From Planctomycetaceae bacterium (lineage in GTDB: Bacteria; Planctomycetota; Planctomycetia; Pirellulales; Pirellulaceae), in assembly GCA_002702965.1 (NCBI GenBank), contig PADE01000276.1, positions 3,943-9,860 of the forward strand: a stretch of DNA of 5,918 bases. The letters are read 5' to 3'. Below, piece after piece: positions 1 through 5,379 of this stretch. Position 1 is the stretch's first letter; each line of letters starts with the position of its first letter. A program made the translations under genes and the position numbers. The notes below the pieces were generated by a model. That model saw nothing but the letters and a program-made list of their open reading frames with translations, ran no database searches and was not told the DNA's origin.

Positions 1-1
1 C

Positions 2-757
2 ACCGATTTGCGCGTCGGTGACCGTGTGATGGCGATGATCGGTGTCGGCGGGATGGCCGAACAGGTGGTCGCCGATGCGGCCTCGGTCGAGCCGATCCCC
101 GATGCAATGACGTTCGATACCGCGGCCGGGTTTGCGATGATCTACGGGACCTCGTATCACGCGCTCAAGCAGCGCGCTGAGCTGCAACCCGAAGAAACGC
201 TGTTGGTGTTAGGCGCCAGCGGTGGCGTGGGTATCACCGCGGTGGAACTCGGTAAAGCGATGGGCGCCCGTGTGATCGCCGCTGCCAGCACCGATACGAA
301 GCTCGAGGTCGCCAAAGGCTATGGGGCGGATGAGCTGGTCAACTACGGCGGCGGTGAGTTGAAAGAACGGGTCAAGGAGTTGACCGGTGGCCGGGGCGCC
401 GATGTGATTTACGATCCGGTCGGCGGCGACCTGTTCGACCAATGCGCACGCTGTATCAACTGGAAAGGGCGGATTCTCGTTGTCGGGTTCGCAAGCGGAA
501 CGATTCCACAATACCGCACCAACTTGGCTCTACTCAAAGGTTGTCAGCTGGTCGGCGTCTTCTGGGGCTCATTTCGGAAGCGCGAACCACAGATTCACCA
601 GCAGAATTGTACCGAGCTGTTCGACCTGTTCGCCCAGGGAAAAATCCAACCGCTGATCTCACAGGTTTTTCCGCTCGCGCAGTATGTCGATGCGCTCAAC
701 GTGTTCGTCAACCGGCAAGCGGTTGGCAAGATCGTGCTGCGTATTCGCGACGAATAA
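2..757 (+). CDS. NADPH:quinone oxidoreductase-like zinc-less medium-chain dehydrogenase (5' partial)
   Basis: C-terminal ~251 residues of a medium-chain dehydrogenase/reductase (MDR) of the quinone oxidoreductase type; the family is usually about 320-340 aa, so roughly 75-90 N-terminal residues lie outside the window. The frame is open from the first base, so an in-frame TTG at position 8 is not a start. Counting from the first full codon, the Rossmann glycine motif LGASGGVG is at about residues 70-77, a second conserved segment GGRGADVIYDPVGG at about 129-142, and the family's C-terminal VGKIVL at about 241-246. The MIYGTSYHAL stretch before the nucleotide fold is also typical. No zinc-ligand pattern of alcohol dehydrogenases is visible in the part present. 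The Ser/Lys after the second Rossmann strand (ASTDTK) suggests NADPH over NADH (inference). Known relatives are cytosolic enzymes reducing quinones or alpha,beta-unsaturated carbonyls; the substrate here is unknown. It ends 145 nt before the SDR gene, which could share its transcript. Confidence 0.93.
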   Translation, partial: TDLRVGDRVMAMIGVGGMAEQVVADAASVEPIPDAMTFDTAAGFAMIYGTSYHALKQRAELQPEETLLVLGASGGVGITAVELGKAMGARVIAAASTDTKLEVAKGYGADELVNYGGGELKERVKELTGGRGADVIYDPVGGDLFDQCARCINWKGRILVVGFASGTIPQYRTNLALLKGCQLVGVFWGSFRKREPQIHQQNCTELFDLFAQGKIQPLISQVFPLAQYVDALNVFVNRQAVGKIVLRIRDE

Positions 758-891
758 TGGGTCTCTGGGGTGGAAACGTTCCGCGCCGACCGGCGTCGTC
801 GTCTGTCCACCGCTCGGGCGTGCTCGCGAGCTGCTCCCCGGCCGGTTATGTTCTGCGTGTGGGTTTCACTCCATCCAATCCGATCGGCTCC

Positions 892-898
892 GAGGGGG
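892..898 (+). promoter_or_regulatory. Ribosome binding site for the SDR gene
   Basis: The purine run GAGGGGG ends four bases before the ATG at 903. It supports that start over the in-frame upstream start at 684, which lies inside the preceding dehydrogenase gene and would add 73 residues unlike the SDR family. Confidence 0.75.
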
Positions 899-902
899 CA
901 GT

Positions 903-1706
903 ATGCAATTGAAAGACCTGTTCGGCATCGAAGGTAAGGTAGCGCTCGTGACGGGCGGTTCGAGGGGGATCGGCGAGATGATCGCGTCCGGGTTCCTCGC
1001 CAACGGAGCCAAAGTCTATATCAATTCACGAAAAGCCGACGTCTGCGACGCGACCGCGGCGCGGCTCAGCGAGCAATATGGCGGCGAGTGCATTTCGATC
1101 CCCGGTAGTGTCGCCGATTTGCCCGGTGTGGAAGCGTTGGCCGCCGCGGTCGGAGACCGAGAAGAGAGCCTCCATATCCTCGTCAACAACGCGGGTGCGG
1201 CTTGGGGTGCTCCACTGGATGAATTCCCTGAGTCGGGCTGGGACAAAGTCATGGACACCAACGTCAAGGGGATCTTCTTCCTGACGCAGAAGTTGTTGCC
1301 GCTGCTCCGCAGCGCGGCCACCCACGAGGACCCGGCGCGGGTCATCAATGTCGGTTCGATCGATGGTATCAAGACTCCGCGTTTTGATAACTTCTCCTAC
1401 GGTCCCGCGAAGGCCGCGGTCCACCATCTCACCCGGCAGATGGGTTCTCATTTGGTTAAACAGAACATCATTCTTAACGCCATCGCACCAGGTCCCTTTC
1501 CGACGTGGATGCTGTCGACCGGTGTCGGGTACGGCGGCCAGACCGAGGGCGTCGACTGGGACCGGATTGGAAAGAACAACCCGCGCGGTCGACTTGGCAC
1601 GGCGGAGGATATCGCGGGGTTGGCGATTTTCCTGAGTTCGCGGGCCGGTGCGTTCACCGTCGGCGAGACGATCACCTGCGACGGTGGCTCGGTCGCCTGC
1701 TCGTAA
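903..1706 (+). CDS. SDR family oxidoreductase, RhlG/3-oxoacyl-ACP reductase-like
   Basis: A complete 267-aa classical short-chain dehydrogenase, the usual length for the family. Seen in the sequence: the cofactor motif TGGSRGIG (17-24), NNAG (95-98), N120 in the TNVKG segment, and the catalytic S152, Y166 and K170 (YGPAK), so the N-S-Y-K tetrad is complete. The C-terminal part has the APGPFP turn, the RLGTAEDIAGLAIFL segment and the closing TCDGGS. The NSRK sequence after the second strand favours NADP(H) (inference from family rules). The region around residues 97-135 (NAGAAWGAPL, SGWDKVM, LLPLLR) resembles, from memory, the RhlG-type beta-ketoacyl reductases described in Pseudomonas. That resemblance does not prove a fatty-acyl or rhamnolipid role, because many SDRs of unknown substrate share it. 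It is soluble and cytosolic, with no signal or membrane segment. The start was chosen for the SD at 892-898 and because the protein begins directly before the Rossmann fold. Confidence 0.95.
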   Translation: MQLKDLFGIEGKVALVTGGSRGIGEMIASGFLANGAKVYINSRKADVCDATAARLSEQYGGECISIPGSVADLPGVEALAAAVGDREESLHILVNNAGAAWGAPLDEFPESGWDKVMDTNVKGIFFLTQKLLPLLRSAATHEDPARVINVGSIDGIKTPRFDNFSYGPAKAAVHHLTRQMGSHLVKQNIILNAIAPGPFPTWMLSTGVGYGGQTEGVDWDRIGKNNPRGRLGTAEDIAGLAIFLSSRAGAFTVGETITCDGGSVACS

Positions 1707-2159
1707 CGGTGCGTTCCGGCGAGCGCGGTTTGGGAGAGCAGTTGGGGTTTCGAAAGATAGATGACGGGACCCGATTGCTTGGATTGGCCGTCCCGCGCCG
1801 CCAGCGAATCGGCGCCCACCGCCATGGAAACCGGACGGTAGCGAAGCACACACCAGTTGGTCGGCAGGCCTCGGTTCAACCAGTGGCTTGGGCAGCCGAG
1901 CGGCGATATACTCACTCGCATCGATCGGCTCTGATCGTTGCGAGACATGCCCGCCGGGCAGACGGATCTGGGTACCCGGGGCAAGCGTTGCCGACGTCGC
2001 TGGCGCACCGCCTTCCGAGGGAACGACTGGAAACGGACGGTCGCGACGGTTTGGCCCGCAATCTGCGTTGCGCTTCCGGGGTGCCATGGAGTGCAGCGGT
2101 CCGAGAGCTGATGTGCTAATGACCCCCTTTCTGGTGACGAATGATCCAGGAGAGTAAAT
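1707..2159. other. 453-nt gap with no recognisable gene
   Basis: The longest stretch without a supported gene. All six frames were read. Several are open for long distances, including a - strand frame running through the whole gap into the antisense of the SDR gene. None gives a product I recognise, none has a good ribosome binding site with a sensible N-terminus, and the longest - strand frame shows only moderate GC at third codon positions. Short palindromes occur (TGCCCGCCGGGCA at 1948-1960, GGGTACCC at 1971-1978), but no hairpin followed by a T-run, and no clear -35/-10 pair or Pho-box-like repeat. It probably contains the phosphatase promoter and leader; it may also hold a decayed gene. 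Confidence 0.55.
2148..2154 (+). promoter_or_regulatory. Ribosome binding site for the alkaline phosphatase
   Basis: AGGAGAG ends five bases before the ATG at 2160, a near-ideal Shine-Dalgarno sequence. It fixes the start so that the protein begins with its signal peptide. Confidence 0.85.
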
Positions 2160-3956
2160 ATGAGAACGTTCGTGTTGTCGGCGCTGGCCAGCGGGCTTGT
2201 GCTGGGGCTGAGTGTCCCCGCTAAAAATCAAACCAAAGTCGGCGATACCGAAGTGCTCATCGAAGCGGCCGCGTTCACCTCCGTTTCGACCACGCCGAGC
2301 GGTGACAAAGCTCAGAGCTGGTACGCGGACGGCGCAGCCGCCGTCGCCCAGGCGGTCGATCGCACGGTGAATAACACGCCGGGCGCCGCGCGGAACGTGA
2401 TTCTGTTCATCGGAGACGGGATGGGCGTGTCGACCGTTACGGCGGCCCGCATCCTACAAGGGCAAATGCAGGGCAAGCTGGGTGAGGAACATCAACTGAG
2501 CTTTGAGAAGTTCCCCTACGCGGGTCTCGTAAAAACGTACAACACCAATCAACAGACGCCCGATTCCGCGGGCACCATGACGGCCATGATGACAGGTGTG
2601 AAAACCAAAGCGGGTGTCATTAATGTGAGTGAAGCATCGCTGCGTGGTGATGCGGTCGATTATCTGCGCAAGGGCGAGCCGCTGCTGACCGCCCTGGAAC
2701 TGGCCGAGGTCGCGGGTAAAGCGACCGGCATCGTCTCGACCACACGCATTACGCACGCGACGCCAGCGGCGACGTTTGCCAAAATCGCGGATCGCGACTG
2801 GGAAGACGATGGCGACTTCCTAAAGGGTGAAGCGGGGATGGGCGTCATGGATATCGCTCGGCAGCTGGTTGAATTTGAGACTCTCCTCGAATCGCGATTG
2901 TGCGATGGTAGCGATCACCCGAATATTGACGGGATCGACGTCGTGCTTGGTGGTGGTCGCCGGTCGTTCTTCCAACAGGATCCCGCTGACCTCACCGGGT
3001 TCGCCGAGCGCGCCGGCGAGGGCGATCGCAAAGACGGTCGCAACCTGATCGAGGAGTGGAAAGCAGACGGTGGTATCTATGTGATGGACCGCGCTGGCTT
3101 CGACGCGCTGGATCGCAATAGTACGGCGCGGGTGCTGGGCCTGTTCAACGAGTCGCACATGCGCTACGAAGCAGATCGCCACAAGGATGCGGCGGGCGAA
3201 CCGTCTCTGAGCGAAATGACCGAAAAGGCCATCGAACTACTGCAGCGCGATGAAGATGGATTTTTTTTGATGGTGGAAGGGGGTCGCATCGATCACGCGC
3301 ACCACTCGGGTAGCGCCTACAACGCCCTAACCGATACGATTGAAATGGCAACAGCGGTTGCCAAGGCGGTGGAAAACACCGATCCGGAAGAGACGTTGAT
3401 TATCGTCACTGCAGATCATGGGCATTCATTTACCATCGCGGGTTACCCCACGCGCGGTAACCCGATCCTGGGGAAAGTGGTTTCCAATGACAGTACAGGC
3501 GAGCCACGATCCGAACCGAGCGTGGCCACCGACAGTCTGCCGTACACCACCCTGGGCTATACCAACGGCCGTGGCTTTGCCAACCTGGGTGACGAGACCA
3601 ACGCCGATGCCCGCTACCGGGCTGAGAACGCCGATATTGCCACCGGCCGCAAGGATCTCAGCGAGGTTGCAGTGACCGCGCCCGGTTACCATCAGGAAGC
3701 GTTGGTACCAACGGCGCTCGGCACCCACACCGGTGAAGACGTGACGGTGCACGCCTCCGGTCCGGGTGCGCACCTCGTCACCGGGACCATCGAGCAGAAC
3801 GTCATTTTTCACGTCATGAATCACGCCGCCGACCTGGTCAACCGCGCCGAAGCGCAACTGAACGGAGGCGTTTCTCCGTCCGCCAGTCGGCCGCAGCGAC
3901 GCGGCCGCCGGGGCATTTTCCGCCGCCTGGTGCGTCCGCTGAAGCGCGCTCTGTGA
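2160..3956 (+). CDS. phoA: Secreted alkaline phosphatase, PhoA family
   Basis: A complete 598-aa metal-dependent phosphomonoesterase (EC 3.1.3.1 family) that releases phosphate from organic esters outside the cytoplasm. Residues 1-21 form a signal peptide (one Arg, hydrophobic core, SVPA before a likely cut after A21). By alignment from memory to E. coli PhoA: D86 in IGDGMG is a metal ligand (D51); D135-S136-A137 in TPDSAGT carries the nucleophile S136 (S102); H199 and T201 in ITHATPA match D153/T155; R212 matches R166; E373, D378 and H382 in VEGGRIDHAHH match E322, D327 and H331; D419-H420 in TADHGH match D369/H370; H523 in GTHTGED matches H412. The site is therefore complete. H199 and H379 stand where E. 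coli has D153 and K328, as in mammalian enzymes. I see only one Cys in the mature part (C248), so no internal disulfides. The tail from about 576 is very arginine-rich and beyond the usual fold. It is longer than E. coli PhoA (about 470 aa). Phosphate regulation would be expected, but no Pho box was identified. Confidence 0.96.
   Translation: MRTFVLSALASGLVLGLSVPAKNQTKVGDTEVLIEAAAFTSVSTTPSGDKAQSWYADGAAAVAQAVDRTVNNTPGAARNVILFIGDGMGVSTVTAARILQGQMQGKLGEEHQLSFEKFPYAGLVKTYNTNQQTPDSAGTMTAMMTGVKTKAGVINVSEASLRGDAVDYLRKGEPLLTALELAEVAGKATGIVSTTRITHATPAATFAKIADRDWEDDGDFLKGEAGMGVMDIARQLVEFETLLESRLCDGSDHPNIDGIDVVLGGGRRSFFQQDPADLTGFAERAGEGDRKDGRNLIEEWKADGGIYVMDRAGFDALDRNSTARVLGLFNESHMRYEADRHKDAAGEPSLSEMTEKAIELLQRDEDGFFLMVEGGRIDHAHHSGSAYNALTDTIEMATAVAKAVENTDPEETLIIVTADHGHSFTIAGYPTRGNPILGKVVSNDSTGEPRSEPSVATDSLPYTTLGYTNGRGFANLGDETNADARYRAENADIATGRKDLSEVAVTAPGYHQEALVPTALGTHTGEDVTVHASGPGAHLVTGTIEQNVIFHVMNHAADLVNRAEAQLNGGVSPSASRPQRRGRRGIFRRLVRPLKRAL
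3439..3464. repeat. 9-bp inverted repeat inside the phosphatase gene
   Basis: CGGGTTACC (3439-3447) and GGTAACCCG (3456-3464) are perfect inverted copies separated by 8 nt. They lie in the coding sequence for residues 427-435, just after the TADHGH metal-site motif. The sequence could form a hairpin in the mRNA. No T-run follows, so it is not an intrinsic terminator, and it may simply reflect codon choice. Confidence 0.5.
3700..3713. repeat. 14-bp perfect palindrome in the phosphatase gene
   Basis: CGTTGGTACCAACG reads the same on both strands. It falls within the codons for the ALVPTAL region, shortly before the GTHTGED motif. A palindrome of this length is not very unlikely by chance in about 6 kb, and nothing around it suggests an operator. 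Confidence 0.4.
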
Positions 3957-4002
3957 GGCCGGACGCAGTGGCCAGCGATCGGTGTGGCAGGGGACGCTGT
4001 TT

Positions 4003-4018
4003 CGCCGATGCCTCGGCG
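4003..4018. repeat. Small hairpin between the phosphatase and enolase-family genes
   Basis: CGCCGA and TCGGCG form a 6-bp GC-rich stem around a TGCC loop, 46 nt after the phosphatase stop. No T-rich tract follows, so it does not qualify as an intrinsic terminator; it could be an attenuating or mRNA-stabilising hairpin, or chance. Nothing else is recognisable in the 120-nt gap besides the ribosome binding site. Confidence 0.3.
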
Positions 4019-4064
4019 GTGGTCACGCCACGCAGGGGGTGATCATCGGCCCGCACCTTCTCCC

Positions 4065-4071
4065 GAGGAGG
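4065..4071 (+). promoter_or_regulatory. Ribosome binding site for the enolase-family gene
   Basis: GAGGAGG ends five bases before the ATG at 4077. It decides the start against the in-frame GTG at 3984, which would add 31 residues unlike the family and has no comparable site. Confidence 0.85.
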
Positions 4072-4076
4072 ATTCG

Positions 4077-5177
4077 ATGAAGATTACTGCGCTGGAAGTC
4101 ACCCTCTTCAAGTGGCCGGTTGAACCATGGAGCGCCGGCGCTATGACGTTCGGCGGGGACATCCAACTCGGCCTGGTCACCGTCCGCGCGGACTCCGGCG
4201 CCGAGGGTCATGCGTTCCTCGGCGGACCGAGTCAAGGGGCCGGACCGCACGTCGGCCCCCTGCTGGATCGCATCAAGCCGCTACTTGTCGGTCGCAATCC
4301 TCTCGACCGGGGTGCGATCTGGAAAGCGATGTGGTTTCAGAAGCGAACCGTCTCACTGCGGGCGATTGGCGCGGTCGACGTGGCGCTGTGGGATCTGGCG
4401 GGCCAAGTAGCCGGCTTGCCGATTCACCGGCTGCTGGGCACCTGCCAGACGGAAGTTCCCGCCTACGCGAGCTCTGCGTGGCTCCGCGATCCGGCGGCCT
4501 ACGCCGAGGAAGCGAAACACTTCCACTCGCTCGGCTGGCGATCGTACAAGATTCATCCCCATGGTGATCCGCAGGCCGATATCGCTATTTGCCGTGCCGT
4601 CCGAGAGGCCGTCGGGGAAGAGATGGTCTTGATGCTCGATTCGATGTGGTCGTACTGCTATGAAGAATCGGTGCGCGTCGGTCGCGCCATCGAGGACCTG
4701 GACTTTTTCTGGTACGAGGACCCGCTCCCCGAAGAAGCGATTTACAACTACGTCAAGTTGCGTCAGAAACTCGATATCCCGATTATCTGTACCGAGTTTG
4801 CGCCGGGCGGGTTGTACGGGATGGCGCAGTGGGTTGAACAACGGGCTACCGATATGCTGCGCGGCGATGTGGCCGTTTGTGGAGGCATCACACCGCTGGT
4901 GAGGATTGCCCATTTGGCGGACGCGTTCGGGATGAAATGCGAGATTCACCATGGGGGCAATTCGCTCAATAACGTGGCCAACCTGCACGTCACCATGGCG
5001 ATTCCCAACTGCGATTACTACGAGGTATTCCCCGCCAACGGTGCGAACAAGTACGGGTTGGTCGAGGACATCGAGGTCGATGAGCACGGCCTGGTCTACG
5101 CCCCGGAGGGTCCCGGCCTGGGCTACCAGATCGACTGGCCGTTGGTGAAGGAGAATACGATCGAGGTCATGCGGTGA
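4077..5177 (+). CDS. Enolase-superfamily enzyme, mandelate racemase/muconate lactonizing subgroup (putative acid dehydratase)
   Basis: A complete 366-aa member of the mandelate racemase-type enolase superfamily, of normal length. Residues 1 to about 120 form the capping domain (MKITALEV start; GAVDVALWDLAGQVAGLPIHRLLG at about 98-121), followed by the (beta/alpha) barrel to the C-terminus. Mg2+ ligands are visible as D188 (MLDSM), E214 (WYEDP) and E240 (CTEF). A general acid/base dyad D264 (GDVAVCGG) and H291 (IHHGG) has the 27-residue spacing seen in mandelate racemase (D270/H297). K158 sits where the KxK motif begins, but the second Lys is replaced by His (K158-I-H160). E316 in YYEVFP may be the carboxylate that polarises the substrate. 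Family members remove the proton alpha to a carboxylate, leading to racemisation, cycloisomerisation or, most often for sugar acids, dehydration. The substrate cannot be named from sequence. It is cytosolic. The CoA-transferase gene follows after 202 nt and suggests catabolism of an organic acid (inference). Confidence 0.94.
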   Translation: MKITALEVTLFKWPVEPWSAGAMTFGGDIQLGLVTVRADSGAEGHAFLGGPSQGAGPHVGPLLDRIKPLLVGRNPLDRGAIWKAMWFQKRTVSLRAIGAVDVALWDLAGQVAGLPIHRLLGTCQTEVPAYASSAWLRDPAAYAEEAKHFHSLGWRSYKIHPHGDPQADIAICRAVREAVGEEMVLMLDSMWSYCYEESVRVGRAIEDLDFFWYEDPLPEEAIYNYVKLRQKLDIPIICTEFAPGGLYGMAQWVEQRATDMLRGDVAVCGGITPLVRIAHLADAFGMKCEIHHGGNSLNNVANLHVTMAIPNCDYYEVFPANGANKYGLVEDIEVDEHGLVYAPEGPGLGYQIDWPLVKENTIEVMR

Positions 5178-5379
5178 AATTCCCCCGCTCCGTGTTTTGC
5201 CAGCCCACGTCTCCGCGGGCGGAGCTCCGACGGTTAAGATCACTGTCAGCGACGAGCTGTCCGGCGCGCTGCGCAGCTCGAACACCGTATCGCCGGCCTC
5301 GCGCCGAGGGACTGCCGTCGGCGACGTCGCGGCGCGCGGCGCGAGGAACGCGCTCCTCGATCTCCTGGGAGACCACACC
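5178..5379. other. 202-nt spacer before the CoA-transferase, open in two forward frames
   Basis: No recognisable gene. One frame gives a 69-codon ORF (5174-5383) whose GTG overlaps the enolase-family stop (GTGA) and whose TGA overlaps the CoA-transferase GTG (GTGA); its product is rich in Arg, Ser and Pro and matches nothing I know. The frame of the CoA-transferase itself is open back to a TGA at 5146-5148, with very high GC at third codon positions over about 5233-5379. Neither is called as a gene. Confidence 0.5.
5367..5372 (+). promoter_or_regulatory. Ribosome binding site for the CoA-transferase gene
   Basis: GGGAGA lies seven bases before the GTG at 5380. It supports GTG as start even though the frame stays open further upstream. 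Confidence 0.6.

Noticed and set aside
822..831. GCTCGCGAGC palindrome in the 145-nt gap before the SDR gene, as an operator
   Set aside because: A 10-bp palindrome is expected by chance in GC-rich DNA of this length, and no second copy or promoter was seen nearby.
684..902. Possible 73-residue N-terminal extension of the SDR protein
   Set aside because: It overlaps the MDR coding sequence in another frame, has no homology-like features, and the ATG at 903 has a good ribosome binding site directly before the Rossmann fold.
442..912. 156-codon + strand open frame overlapping the end of the first gene
   Set aside because: It is out of frame with the MDR gene, which shows its conserved C-terminus, and its product has no recognisable features.
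1948..1978. GC-rich palindromes as a terminator after the SDR gene
   Set aside because: The stems are only 4-5 bp, lie about 240 nt after the stop, and no T-run follows.
1026..2231. Long open frame of 401 codons on the - strand
   Set aside because: More than half is antisense to the well-supported SDR gene. The translation has no recognisable domain, is rich in Arg/Pro/Gly, and shows only moderate third-position GC; it looks like a shadow in GC-rich DNA.
3984..4076. GTG start giving a 31-residue extension of the enolase-family protein
   Set aside because: It would read through the intergenic hairpin and the Shine-Dalgarno sequence; the ATG at 4077 has an ideal GAGGAGG site and gives the family's typical N-terminus.
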